Part shown: piece after piece, positions 21,560-32,749 of the stretch
Numbering within the stretch: the stretch's first letter is position 1
Layout: every line of letters begins with the position of its first letter
Source: Eutreptiella sp. 'Long Island Sound 2002'
Lineage: Eukaryota > Euglenozoa > Euglenophyceae > Eutreptiales > Eutreptiaceae
Direction: 5' to 3'
DNA: 64,000 bases
Assembly: GCA_964036045.1 (NCBI GenBank)
Contig: OZ038382.1
Coordinates: forward strand, 75,564,687 to 75,628,686
Notes under the pieces: model-generated
Told to the model about the DNA's origin: nothing
What the model saw: only the letters and a program-made list of their open reading frames with translations
The model's database searches: none
Position numbers and translations under genes: made by a program

Positions 21560-24500
21560 TTAAAGAGGGTGGATCCGGGGAGGGGACGCGGTTCGAAAAC
21601 CATTTCCGCACCTGACCCAAAAGAAGCAATCCAGGACATAAGGGCCTAGTTGAGGGACGTCACCGTGGCTCCTCAGGCCACTGCTGGGCTCGTATCGAGC
21701 CACTGGACACATATTGGGGCATGAGGGAGAGGAAGGCAGGACCTGGGCGCAGGCAGAGAATGCCCGTAGCCCAATCGCTTGAATAAACTCAGGAGGGGTC
21801 GGTTCAAAAGGTTCAACTTCTTTTGATTCTGGATTGTACCTGAATCCGAAGGGAAGCATTGTGCGGTGCCCTTCGGACAGCCACTGGTGATCTTCATCTG
21901 CACTGAAGGACATCACCAGGGCTTCTTCTTCTTCTGAGAAAACCTAATTGGATATAAAGGCTCCCGCTATTTCCGGGATGGGGTCAAAAATTTTCCCCGT
22001 TTGGAGGTGGAGCTGTGCGATTTTTTCTGTGAGGGAGAGGGGCTTGCTTGTGGACAGCTAATGGTTCCTCGCGAGACTGAGTTGTTCCATGCTGCCGTAG
22101 GCAGTCGCCGCCTCAATGACACGTGATAGGAAATCCTGGGCTTCCAAAACTAGGGGGTTGGCGGGACCCAAAAGGTTGTCGCCCGCCGCCCTGTCGGGGC
22201 ATTCGGGGTGAAATATGAGTTGGGACAAACTGAAGCCTTCCGCAAGGAGCGCGGATTCGTGATGAGCATATTTCACTCGGTAGACTCGCACCTTAGCCAT
22301 GGGGGCGCTGAACAAGGAAATGTGCCGAATTTTCCCAAGCAGGGAAACCCCGAACATTACATCAACGTCCGGCGTGGATGACGGGGCGTAAACTTCTACC
22401 AGTTCTGGATTAGGAGATTCGGGGAGGGGGTTGAAGCAAGCCTTCACTGGGGAGGGTGGGGGAGGGGCATCTTTGTGCACATTTCTGGGAGAAGCGGAGA
22501 GGTCCATTTTGTGTCCCGGGTGTTTGGAGCGCCAAGGGGAGTATCCTCCCCAAGAGATCATGGCTCCCGTAGTGCCCCGATACGTGACCAGGTTATTCTC
22601 TTGGAAGAGCATGTAACTCATGGAGGTGAGGGAGTCTCGTTGGGGGAGCAAGGGGATGTTGTGATAGTTCATGCACACGTAAAACTCGTGTTGTGTTCTG
22701 GGAATGGCTTCTAGGATACCGCACCGTCGCGCGGCTTCGCTAGTAAGGAGGGATTTCCACACGTCAATTTGTTTGAAGTCCGGCGTGGCCTGTTTGTATG
22801 CTTTAGAAGGGACAACTTTGAAAGTTTTGTCCTTCCGTAGATCGGAACCACGGATGCAAAAGACTTTGCCAAGCGTCCACAAAGGGTGTTGTAAGATGGT
22901 GGAGAGAAGCTCCTCGGCGAGGGGGGTTGGAATGGTGTAGTCGAAGCGGGACATATGTTCGGAGGATGATTGCAGAGGCTGTACGCGTTCCTCCGGAAAG
23001 AAAGCATTTTTGGAGTTGACCGAGATGTGGTCGTTTTCGAAATGGAAAAGGCGGTTGAGAAGGACAAAAAGTCCGAGGCGTTACCACGGCGCTGCCGATA
23101 CTCTCCTCGTTCCCGCTCGGATTCTTTGGACAGCTCTTTTTTGAGAAGAGACGGTGAAGTTCGGGAGCAAATGCCGTGCAACTTCAAAACGTAGCGTTGT
23201 GCGCACGGCGGCCACTTGGACGGTGCCGTCTATCTTATTTATAGCCCATTGTAGGGAAGTGCGAGGGTGCATAATGTCGCCGTAGCGGATCTGTGCGTGG
23301 TGCTTGTGACGGGTGGAGGGGTGAAGGTGAAAATATGGGTATTGAGGAGAGTCAAGCAATCTGATCTGCACGGAGCCATCGGATTTAGGTGAGGGGTTGT
23401 ACGTATTGGCATCCGAAAGTCGGTCTACTCCACATACCCAAGGGGCAAGGGAGATCATGCCGGGGTTCAAGGGGTTCATGTAGAGGGTCTCCGCCGAAAG
23501 GTTGTCTTCCATTCCCGGGAGAATGAAGGAGCCTTCGTACACAACACCGGAATCAAGGGCTTCTTGCAAGGCTTCTTTGATGGCATGGGCCCACTCGGTC
23601 CACGTGTTGCCGTATTTGTATTTGGAGTTGTAGTAATCTTGTGGGTGTGGAAAAATGTAGAATCGTGGGTGGTGATGAAGGATGTCTTCGAGGTACCTAA
23701 AATTGTCACGTCCAATTGTGGAGTAGGCATTGTTGCCGGAGCAATCAATGTCATGGAAAAAAGTGCACCCGTCGCTCGCGCAAAGGTCTATTGTTGGGTG
23801 TACTTGGTCATAGATGATTTGCTTGTGGTGTTTCTCCAACACGAGTTGATTTGTATCAATTCCTAAGGTGTCATGGGCATGTGTTTCTCCCCATAGTGCT
23901 TGTTGATCGTGTGTGTTGATCTCACCTTTATGTTTAACCAAGAATTTTGCAAAGACACCATCCGGGGCAAGGGAAGGGTTGAAGAAGGGTTTTCCAGAAT
24001 TACCATCCGCTTCATCGGGAGTAGGGTCTTCCCCATCTTCGGTCGCTTCGTGTGTTCCTTCGGGAGACGGAATAGCGCTTGGAATAGATTGCTCCTCACG
24101 TGGCGTTAAGAGGGAGTTGTCGGGCTCAACCTCATTGGTTCTCCTTGCGTTGTCGTTGAGAACGGCGTTGTTGTTCATTGCCGAATCTCCACACGGGTCT
24201 TCGCGACCTTCTTCTTGTTGTTTCAACTCTTTGGCATCACTTGGATAGCTTCCTTCGGTGTTCTCGTGTGTGCCTTCGGGCACGGAGTCTTGCACCTTCT
24301 TTGAGTTGGTTGGCGGTGCGGGCGCTTCGAATTGATGTTGTGGTTCTTGGGCTCCCTTTCCTTTGGCGGACTGAGCCGTTGTCTCGGCGAGTGGGAGGAG
24401 TTCTTCTGCGACATTTTCGGGTTGTTCGTCGTCTCAAATGACATTGGATGACGTGCCTTCCTCACGTGACGGAGAAAGGTCGAGTGAAGGGTGAAATGGG

Positions 24501-24934
24501 TCATTCTCGCGCTTGGCGGGCGAAAGCGTAGAGAGAAGCCGACTTTGAGTCAGTTTGGCGTCCACTTTAGCCTGAGTTCGAGCAATGAAATTTTTCACGG
24601 ACTTTAGCTGTTTGCCTCCGGTCTTGCCTTTTGCGGAACGTTCCCTGGGCCCAACTTGCTCATTGCCAAGAAAACGGCGTTGCGAAGCTAGGCAACTAGG
24701 ACGGCGCTCACGATTGCGGCTTCGCGCTGGGCAGAAAAAACTGGCGGCAAGGTTGTTTCGCTTGCCTCGGCTCCAAATTGCGGCTTTGGTACTTTTTATG
24801 GTAATCCACGGCTCAACGGGTTCAGCCCTGAACTTGAACAGCCGTGGATTTTTGTTAATCACCGAGCAGCCTGGACTGCTGGTGGATCCATCAAAAAATT
24901 TCTGAGGGTCAATCGAAAAAAAAAAGACACTCAA
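21560..24934 (-). pseudogene. LINE ORF1 region, one long frame with few stops
   Basis: Frames 24934-24434, 24295-23081, 22954-22058 and 21916-21560 are all in the same phase. They are separated only by single stops: TGA at 24434-24436, TAA at 23081-23083, TAG at 22058-22060 and a TAG near 21942. Together they make about 1120 codons, so the stops look like decay of one long ORF1. The N-terminal part is basic, then acidic (EGTHENTEGS-like repeats). A central block reads IDLCASDGCTFFHDIDCSG, YIFPHPQDYYNSKYKYGN and SGVVYEGSFILPG. I do not recognise a standard ORF1 fold; a faint likeness to Dam-like domains is noted among the findings. Confidence 0.6.
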
Positions 24935-24939
24935 AAAGT

Positions 24940-24958
24940 GACCAACTATTATATGGTT
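24940..24958 (+). repeat. Right 19-bp target-site duplication of the LINE
   Basis: Exact repeat of 15572-15590. Family B integrase coding resumes here. Confidence 0.92.
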
Positions 24959-25894
24959 GATTCCATGTTTAAAGAGGTCTCTAAGAAGTTAAAACCCACA
25001 GATGCTCACAAAGATGGAATTCATTCCAAATTTTCGTTGGATGGGGGGAAACTTTGGATGGAGGGTAAATTGTGCGTACCAGGCGCCCTGGCCACTCGAG
25101 TGTTAAATTGGTGGCACAAATGGGAGTTCCCCCACGCACATTACGGTAGATTATGGTCGATGATCAAGCATGGGTTAGTTGGCTAGAGGCACTACACTCA
25201 TTGCATGAGAATAGCTGCCAGATGTGCCCGATGTGCTGTCTCAACGCCCTCCAGCGCAAGAAAGCACGGCCATCTGAAGCCACATCCTACTTTGGGGCAC
25301 CTCTTTCATCGAGTCACCTGTGATTACTTCTATCTCGGGGAACTCGATGACGAAGAGTTGCATTGGACTAACAAAAAACTCAATGGAGTGCTCCTTATTC
25401 AGTGCCTCCATTCCGGCTACATTCAGGTGTTGCCTTGTAACATCGAGTCAATGACTGGCAAAGCTGCCGCCAAATGGTGCGCGCAGACATCGATGGGAGG
25501 TTAAGACGTCCCATCAGAGGTGATTACGGACTCAGGTGAGGATTACACCCCTGAATGGTGGAGAGAGTTATGCACCCGCCTTGAAATCCATCACCTCAGG
25601 TGTGAAATCCACTCATATCGAGCGCTGCCAGGCGAAAGAGCCGGCCACTCACTTATGAATATGCTCCGTAAGGAACTCGCCAGTGAGAAGGACTTTCATT
25701 GGCTTGAGATTCTTTTCGCTTTTCCTCGCCGTTACCACAACACGCCTTTGTACCATGGCCCTTCTCCAAACGAAATTGTCTTTGGACAAAAGAAGTGTTG
25801 TGGAACATGCTGTGGAATAGCCCTCGCCCCTGCAAAGAGGCTTCGCTGTTTTTGGATGAAATCCAAACGGCAGAAAAGACTGTCTCTAAATTAA
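24959..25894 (+). pseudogene. Integrase, family B
   Basis: It continues family B pol after the LINE. The zinc-binding N-terminus is seen as WWHKWEFPHAHYG with CARCAV downstream, after an in-frame TAG at about 25184. The catalytic core shows VTCDYFYLGE, VITDSGEDYTPEWW (25520 onward) and PGERAGHSLMNML, giving D, D and E. LFAFPRRYHNTPLYHGPSPNE is the conserved region after the core. Stops at about 25186 and 25504 and a phase change near 25890 break the frame. The residues of the triad are all still present although the gene is dead. Confidence 0.8.
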
Positions 25895-25962
25895 TTGATA
25901 AGCATCAGGCTGACTCGCTCTGGGTCCAGAATTAGGGCCGAAAAAACCCACACAATTTTGAA

Positions 25963-26360
25963 GTGGACAATGGAGCTTGGCTTCACAAACCCCCAACCAC
26001 TCTGGACGGAGCTGATAAGCTTCTCCCCTTGTGGGAGGGGCCATTTGTTGTTACAGCCCGTCTAGGAGAGAACAGTCGGGAGATTCCTGTGCATGTCAAC
26101 AGGGAAATGGAAGTTTCCGGCGAAGGCCTCAAGAGAGAGTTTCCTTCACCCGAGAGGGAGAGTTAAACCTCGTCTTTGGACCTCAAAATTGTTATCGGAT
26201 CGGGTCATCGAAGGGGGGAAGTACGAACTCAAGAGGATTCTCGGGGCACAACGTGACGAAAAAGGCAAATGGAAGTTTTTGTGTGAGTGGAGGGGCTTTG
26301 ACTTCAGTCACAACAGCCCATTCTTTCATTCATGGATACACGAAGGGGTTCATTGACTTC
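25963..26360 (+). pseudogene. Integrase GPY/F module and chromodomain, family B
   Basis: LLPLWEGPFVVTARLGENS (from about 26020) is the GPY/F module that follows gypsy integrase cores. In another phase YELKRILGAQRDEKGKWKFL with CEWRGFDFSHNSPFF (26222-26330) matches a chromodomain, with an FCEWRGF-type aromatic core. This places family B among the chromoviruses like families A and C. Confidence 0.7.
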
Positions 26361-28257
26361 CTCAGGAAGCACCCCGAAATTGGTGTACTCCTGACGGATT
26401 GTCTGTCCAAACCAAACACACAGGATGTGGACGACGGAAAAAGAACCGTGGTAAATCAAGATCCAGCCTTGTATGGCCCTCATTCGTCACATTGTAGGGT
26501 TGATCTGCCAATCTCCCCTCCTAGGGTCAGCCCAGGAGCCAAGTAAGGACCAAGCTTCCAGTTCTGCCGTTGACTTACAGCGCCTCAACCGTATGCGTGC
26601 CCGACCAGACAGGTTGCTGGTCACATGCATTCGTGCTTGGCCGAATTCAGGAAGGCATCTCAAGACTTAAGTCGCCGGCGCCCTAAATTGGCTAACAGTT
26701 GTCTAGTCCAGGGCGTCATGGCACTCATCGCTAGGGCTCAAGGGTGTAGGTTCGAAACCCTTGCATGTCCAACTCCTTTCAAAGCTCCAGCCTCGCCCTG
26801 TCGCCCACTTATTACAATGTGAGTGTTCTGACGACCTGAAAAAATTGCAATATGCTTAATGCACTGTTCATTCTTGCTGATTACAACTTGATGTGGAGAG
26901 TTGAGAATGTTTGATAGTCTGACGTCAATCAACTTTTCTTTCGTCTCCGTTAAGCAGGCAAGGCGTAGAAACGCTACCGGACCCCACGGAGTGTGCTGCG
27001 TGACCAGAAAAAACCAAATTCAAGCTTAATTCAGGCAGCTTCGGGGTAATCTTGTCTCTGTTGGTCTGTGCACTGTTGGAAATTTGGCTACTCGTGCAGA
27101 TGGAAGCAATTGTACATACAAAAACGCTGCGCAGCGACTTACACACCTACACGTACCCCCTGTAGTTCTGGTCGCACCAGTTGCGACGCCAGCAACTCAG
27201 ATCTTACCTTCATCTGTCTTGATGCTGAAGCAAAAGTCCAGATTCAGGCACAGGATCGTCGAATTTACCTTGAGTTCCTCAGGTTTGTCCTTCATTTTGC
27301 GATTGTTGCACGAAGCCCCGACGTCAATTGTCCAGACAACCTTCAGCCAGACGCTCTAGCAACTTCTAACAGCAACCTCTGAGGTCCTTGAGCTTCGGTG
27401 TATTTTTGGCCCTCAGTTTCAGATCAAGAATGGTGAATCCAAGTGTCTTGTGGGACTCAGTCGAAAGATTGGCCTTGTGCAAGTTGATTGACACCACCTT
27501 CGAAACTGTACATAAAGGACTATGCGGTGTCTTTCAGTTATATGCTGCCAGTACAGCGACTCTTGCTATCCTTCCGCGCGGTACATGCCAAGGATTCAGG
27601 GCCAGGGCAGGTTCAAATCTTTTTTGCACATATGCGGCTGTCCGTCGGTGAACCTCGCATGGGAGGAATGTTTTGTGTTACTTCGGCGGCGGACCGCCAT
27701 GCCTTAAAAAAGGGATTCAGGGCCATCATGTCCCATCATGATGCATCATCATCAGACCAACATTTTCCTGGAATCTGTTGGATGCTCACGAACAAACGTG
27801 CCGGAAAGCATAATTGAGCTGAACAAACGACATTATGTATTGACCTAAGTCTAAACGAAGATTCCAGACATTCCGCATCATTTTGCCCTAATTTGCGGAA
27901 GTTTGTCCATTCTAGGACAGTTTAGGTTGATTTTTTTGCCATCTCCTCTCATTCCTTCAAGATCTGTTTACGGCTTAGCCTAACGTTGTTAACGCTGATG
28001 TTTTTCTGTCCACTTAAGACTTATAGACTACATTTGTGCTTGTTTCCCTTCTGTGCAACTGCTTCATTCCTCCCATCTCAGTGCAAATTGCGACTCAACC
28101 CTGTTGATTCTTGTGAAAATTCGTCACATGCGACAAATCTGTAGCACATGCTGTACCTTTCAGAGCGAGAAAGGCGGGACTAAGACGATGTCGAGTAGTA
28201 AGAAAACGTGTATATGCCTGCCAAAAGGTTAGCTTCAATTGTCATAGAGAGGCCCAA
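26361..28257. other. No gene seen; likely 3' end of family B and unclassified DNA
   Basis: No frame with a recognisable domain. A short repeated phrase (GGATTCAGGGCC at 27591 and GGGATTCAGGGCC near 27712) and a run of ATGATG/CATCAT (27727-27753) are the only local structures I see. The 3' LTR of family B could lie here but I cannot define it, because no second copy is in the window. Confidence 0.4.
26709..26770 (+). other. B-box-containing tRNA-like sequence
   Basis: GGTTCGAAACC at 26752-26762 is a perfect pol III B box. GGGCGTC upstream can pair in 6 of 7 places, with two G-U pairs, with CATGTCC at the 3' side. The span is only ~60 bases and no anticodon arm can be drawn, so it is at most a decayed tRNA or a SINE head. 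Confidence 0.3.
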
Positions 28258-28300
28258 AGGCATAACACATTTTTATCTTAGTATTGGCCTAGCCAAGAAG
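28258..28300 (+). repeat. Short fragment of an older family A LTR (left flank of copy 2)
   Basis: CATTTTTATCTTAGTATTG followed by GCCTAGCC matches the interior of family A LTRs (compare 9808-9834). The sequence that follows this point in the LTR is found at 52828 onward, on the other side of copy 2. This suggests that copy 2 is inserted in an older LTR. The fragment is very short. Confidence 0.4.
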
Positions 28301-29091
28301 TAAGAAAAAGTGCTTTTCCAATGCTCTAGGGTATTCTTTAGTTGTATTAGAGGTACTCTAAGCACTCTTGCATTTGTATCTTAGTATTGACCCTACCAAA
28401 ATGGGTGATAACATATTTTGACCTATGGATCCAGACACTAAATCAGAATGTTGTGTGGACCCCTTAATCCCCAAGCTATAGGCACCAAAACATCGTTTCC
28501 TGGGTTGCTGAAGCACTGATATACTGAAGGCAGACCCTATGAATTTATCTATGTGTTCTCATGAATTCTTAGCTATCCTAGTGGTATGCACCCTAGGGGG
28601 CTGGGGCACCTCTTTTTGAGAGGTCCTGGGTTCAATACCCAGTCAGCCTAGCTAAGTAGGATAATGCCATGTAACATGGCAGTGATCTCATTGCCACGAG
28701 CCATGCCACCTCAGGACCTATGGGACCCAAAAACAAGGAGTGCACATCTCAAGATGGCACTAGGGATGAGAGTGATCCCTTGGGGCAGTTTTCCAATCAG
28801 TTTTTCTCGGACATGTAAAATATTTCGTCCTGAGTTGCAATGTATGCTAATTGCTGTGGTCCATTGTTGATAGTTGTCTTTATCTAACTCTTTGTGACTG
28901 CAGCCCTTCATGCTTTGATCCTGTTTATCTTCTACTTGCTTATCTCTCTGGCTTGGGTTATCCTGGATTGGTTCTCTTTCAACAATAAAACATTTTCCTC
29001 ATGAAAAACCAGCAGCAGGAACCCTACACCAGCAGCAAGCAGCGGGAGAGGCACAACAAAAGCACAGTGTTCAAATCACTATAAACCTTTC
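28301..29091 (+). repeat. 5' LTR of family A copy 2
   Basis: About 791 bp, matching 52055-52827 and 9738-10531. The right edge is fixed by the primer-binding site that starts at 29092. Confidence 0.87.
28568..28658 (+). other. tRNA-like (Lys-UUU) cloverleaf within 5' LTR of copy 2
   Basis: Four stems can be drawn: TTAGCTA/TAGCTAA (7 bp, acceptor-like), CCTAG/CTAGG (D-like), ACCTC/GAGGT around the loop TTTTTGA (anticodon-like, UUU), and CTGGG/CCCAG around TTCAATA (T-like, B box GGTTCAATACC at 28629-28639). The variable region is one base, and about nine extra bases lie before the anticodon stem. It therefore mimics or derives from tRNA-Lys rather than being a normal tRNA gene. Confidence 0.55.
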
Positions 29092-29103
29092 TGGTAGCAG
29101 AGG
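29092..29103 (+). promoter_or_regulatory. Primer-binding site (initiator-Met tRNA), family A copy 2
   Basis: TGGTAGCAGAGG is complementary to an initiator tRNA 3' end CCTCTGCTACCA and lies directly after the 5' LTR. The same 12-mer is used by the family C element. Confidence 0.88.
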
Positions 29104-29188
29104 AAGACAGTCTCTGCGTACCGGCAGCAACCCCGTGCCGTACATCCAGTGCGCCGAGATCTGTCATATATAAGCAGAAAGGGCGAAG

Positions 29189-31679
29189 ATGGACACAAAG
29201 AAGGAGGACACCGACGTGAGGACGGCGCCTGAGGCACCAGCAATGCCAGCACCTGGTGAGCCTGGACCTGCACCTAGCGCTGTACCTTTGGTGCCCTTAC
29301 GTGGACCAGTGGACGTGGTTGCTGACTCGCTGGAGGGACTTCAGTCGGCCTTCCGGGCCCTCTCAGTCGAGGAGGTGGATACCAACCCTGTGAAGAGAAA
29401 GAGGGAGAGAAAGAAGGATGCAGGAGGAGGCACGGCAGACGAAGGAGTAGATCGTTGGCACACGCCGACGAGTGAGTCGACCTTCGAGGGCGCACCAAGC
29501 GCCTCTTGCCTCCACGCATCACCCTCTCCTACAACCACCACACTCCCAACTCCAGACCCAGCCGCTACAGCATCCACACACATAACCACCCCGCCTATGG
29601 CTGAGGGCACAGGCTTTACTGGTATGCCTACCTACCCTGCCTATGGTGTGAACCCACCTACCACTGCGTTTCCAGAGGCAACTACTACCAGTGAGCCAGT
29701 GGCCTTCAGTTCTGCGCCGCGATGACATGCGGCTGACTATCACCATCCTCTACCCGCTACAGGAGCCTATGTGGATGTTCCTGGGTATGCAGCCCTGAGT
29801 GGGCTGAGGAGAGGACCTGAATCATGCGAGAGCAGGAGTAGAGGATCCGGGAGATCCTCCAACAGGTCCCTGACGCGATCAGAGATAAGAGAGGCCCCCC
29901 GAGGAGCCACCTCTGAACTTGTGGGCGATCTTCCTCAAGAGATTCAGGCTAAACTAGAGCCCCTGATTCCGGCCCAAGCGTCACCTACCATGGTGGGAAT
30001 TTCACCCCATCAAGTACAGGCTAACCACCTGGTGGCAGGGCTGACAAACACCCTGGGGAGCCTGAGGAGCCGACCGATGTCGACCCCTGCAGCGATACCG
30101 AGAAGCCCTTTCGTATGGAGAATGGCCCAGCCACCCTACAGCCACGTGGGGAATTCTATGAGAGCTGAGCTGGACCGGCTGGGGCTAACAGCCTTGGGGG
30201 CGATGGTTGACGTGGAGCCATATGGCTCCAGTGACCTAGGCGATGACCGCTCTGACAATGAGCCGCCTTCAATGACTTCTGCTTTGCCCTCAGACGACGA
30301 CGCCCCTGAGGACCCCGAGAACCCGAGTGGGCGGAAGAAGAAGATGAAGGGGAAGACCAGGCGCCCTGAGGGATGCAAGGTCTCAGGAGGCTAAGGCTAT
30401 TGCCACCTCCAAGATTGTGCTGAACTTGCCTGAGTTCACAGGCAAGGATCTCAGCGAGTTTGCTGAGAATTTTGGCCTGTTCCTCCGAATGACCGGCCAA
30501 ACCCATGCTAGTGGGCGAGTCAAGTGTGATCTGCTCCTGCAGTGCTGCAAGACCAAGTTCCTGGAGAAGCAGGTCAAGCAGATTGTGACCAAGTCTGCCA
30601 CTTTTGCCGCCGTGTTGGTTGCCTTGGAGAGGCAGTACCCAACCTATGAAACCGACCTCTCCATCAGGGCTGAGATCCAGAACCTGGCCGTGCTGCCCAA
30701 CAACCCAAAATCTCGCAGAGTCTCTGAGCTATTGGCTGACCTGGATCACTGGGCTGGACGATTGACGCCCGGTTCCTACAGCGGCGACGACCTGCTTTTC
30801 TGGTTGGTGGCTAAGCTCCCTCGGGAGCTGTGGGACGAGTGCCGTTCAACGGCAGAGCGCAAGGCTAGAGCCCTCCACTACGAGTATTTATGTGTGCTAC
30901 TCCTGGAGCTGGCGCTGGAGAAAGAAAGCGGCCAGCACCTGAACAACTACCGTCCTGGAGGGGGAGGCTCTGGAAGCCATGGCAAAGGGTACCAAGGATC
31001 CAGACCTGGACAGGGGACTACCCCCAAACACGCCCGTATCATGGAAAACGTCAAGGAGCTCCTCTGGTGTAATGCCAGAGATGAACAGGGTCGGGTGCGG
31101 CACGCCCGTGACTGCGAGCAGCGAGACTGCTTCGTAGTCCAAGGGAAGAAGCAGGAGACCAACACCGGCGCCAAGGGAAAGATGCCGGATCATTACAGGT
31201 GTACTATCACCTGTGCCTTCTGTGGGAAGGGGAAGCACTACGAGGATGAGTGCTACCACAAGCAGCGCCTGTCGGCGAGGCTGAAGGGCGAGGATCCTGG
31301 CAAAGGCTCTGGCAAGGGCGGTGGCAAGGGAAACGGCAACGACTCCGGCAAGTGGAAGTCGAAAGGACGTGGAAAAGGACAGGACAAGAACCAAGGCGCA
31401 CGAGGAGGAGGCGTTAATCGCCAGCCAGACAAGGACAACACGAACCCGGACAAGAACGGAGGCAACCCCAACCCCAATCCAGGGGGGAACTCCGAGCCCT
31501 CTGGAGGGCAGTCTGGTCCTACCACAGGCGCGCAAACTCAGGCCCAGCAAGAACAAGGGGCCAAGCGTGAGCATGAAGGTGGTGATGACGGCAACGCTAA
31601 GAAGAGAAGCCGTTTCATGAGCATGGCCCGCAAATTGCGGAAAAAGGGGTTGGAGGTGACCTGTCCCGCAGAGTTCTGA
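29189..31679 (+). pseudogene. gag: gag, family A copy 2 (broken)
   Basis: Colinear with the 832-residue gag of copy 1 from the same ATG. A TGA at 29723-29725 replaces a TGG codon. A 1-base insertion near 30378 shifts the frame, after which 30417-31679 carries the capsid-like region, the CCHC knuckle CAFCGKGKHYEDEC and the Gly/Lys-rich tail. The end is conserved: CPAEF followed by TGA (31677-31679) and CGG, in phase with the protease frame, just as in copy 1. Confidence 0.85.
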
Positions 31680-32745
31680 CGGGGACACTCCAGTGAAGCC
31701 CTGGACCTGGTGTTCTTGGTACGTATCCTACTAGGGGGACGTGAATACCTGGGGGTATTGGATACTGGAGCCACCATATCTATAGTGGCCAAGAAAATTT
31801 TACCTTGTGGGAGCCTGAAGAACACCATGACCACCGCGGCTATACGAATGGGGGATGGACATGTGGTGCACAGCTGCGGGGACTGTGAAGTGGAGGTACC
31901 TATGGGCTCCCGAACTATCGCCCATCGGTTCTATGTGATGGACACTGAGTCCTTTGACTTTGTATTGGGGACTGACTTCTTCTTGCAGCACTCCCAGATA
32001 CAATCCCTGACGCTGCAAGCGCCCTACCTCCTCTACGTGGACCACGGCAGTGGCAGAGAGTCTGTGCCACTGGAGCAGTCGGAGCACACCTCAGGCTACC
32101 TCAGACTATCGAAGGAGGAGCCCTCGAACATGATGGCGGCCTCCAAAACTGAGGACTTTCAACTATTGGGGGAAGGTCTGAAGGAGTTGGGCTACTCTAG
32201 AGAAGACCTGAGTGTGGAGTTGTTCGCCAGCGACAAGCAACATGTCCTGGACCTTTACTGCAGCAAGCAGAAGAACTGCAGCTACAAATTTTACTGGCCC
32301 TCTTTTCGGATGGCCTACGGGAACCCCAGGTTCAGTGAACTGGGGAAGGTCTTGACCAAGGTGGCCTTGGAACGTTCCCGTGTGGTCCTGTGTTCCCCCG
32401 ATTGGGGAGCCCATTGGGGCAACGAGTACTGGCGAACCCTTCCGGACAGGCTGACTATCAGCTCTGTTCGGTTACCTGATGAGGCCATCCACGTGCCTCT
32501 GGGGCGTAAGACGCCTATCGGGAAACCCAGCTGGGGGAGCATGCTCAGCGTGGTGGACGGAGGTCTTACCTCCATCCCCTGGGAGGAACTGGACTGGACT
32601 CTGGTCCAGGCTATACAACGAGAAAGCGATGGACTCGCCTTGGGTGACTTGGAGGATCGACTACGACCGCAAGATGCTATTGAGACTATACCCGGGGGAG
32701 ATGAATACTTCGTGACTAACACCAATGCCCCCAACTCTCCCTGCC
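31680..32745 (+). CDS. pol: pol N-terminal part: protease and Dam-like domain, family A copy 2 (cut by insertion)
   Basis: The frame continues in phase from the gag TGA and is open up to the family C insertion. The retropepsin has VLDTGATISIV (31757-31789) and FDFVLGTDFF. From about 32200 the Dam-like domain reads VELFASDKQ, then AYGNPRFSEL, VVLCSPDWG, RLPDEAI and LSVVDGGL. This copy keeps the residues deleted in copy 1, so it is the better guide to the original protein. The C-terminal residues after 32749 belong to the inserted element; the natural continuation is at 45953. Confidence 0.85.
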
Positions 32746-32749
32746 ATGT
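32746..32749 (+). repeat. Left target-site duplication ATGT of family C element
   Basis: ATGT recurs at 45949-45952. Removing 32750-45952 restores the family A sequence seen in copy 1 (CTGCCGTGTACCTG against CTGCCATG plus TACCTG). Confidence 0.88.

Larger units (their letters stand above)
15591..24939 (-). mobile_element. Non-LTR retrotransposon (LINE with APE endonuclease, RT and RNase H)
   Basis: A 9349-bp insertion bounded by a perfect 19-bp duplication. All of its recognisable frames lie on the minus strand in the order ORF1 region, endonuclease, RT, RNase H, so its 5' end is at 24939 and its 3' end at 15591. A short A run (TTTT on the plus strand at 15591-15594) sits at the 3' end next to the duplication. 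ORF2 is broken by frameshifts between endonuclease and RT and inside RNase H, and ORF1 contains several in-frame stops. It therefore looks full length but inactive. I do not assign a named clade; RNase H plus APE fits the I/Tad/R1-like side of the LINE tree. Confidence 0.92.
10532..26360 (+). mobile_element. Ty3/gypsy retrotransposon, family B (5'-truncated, decayed, interrupted by a LINE)
   Basis: Gag, a Gly/Arg-rich tail, a protease remnant, a Dam-like domain, RT, RNase H, integrase and chromodomain are found in order, with many frameshifts and stops. The start is cut by the 3' LTR of family A copy 1. The body is split by the LINE at 15590/24940. On both sides of the LINE the reading resumes in the linker between RNase H and integrase. 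I could not delimit its own LTRs; the right boundary is set at the end of the chromodomain and is approximate. Confidence 0.85.
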
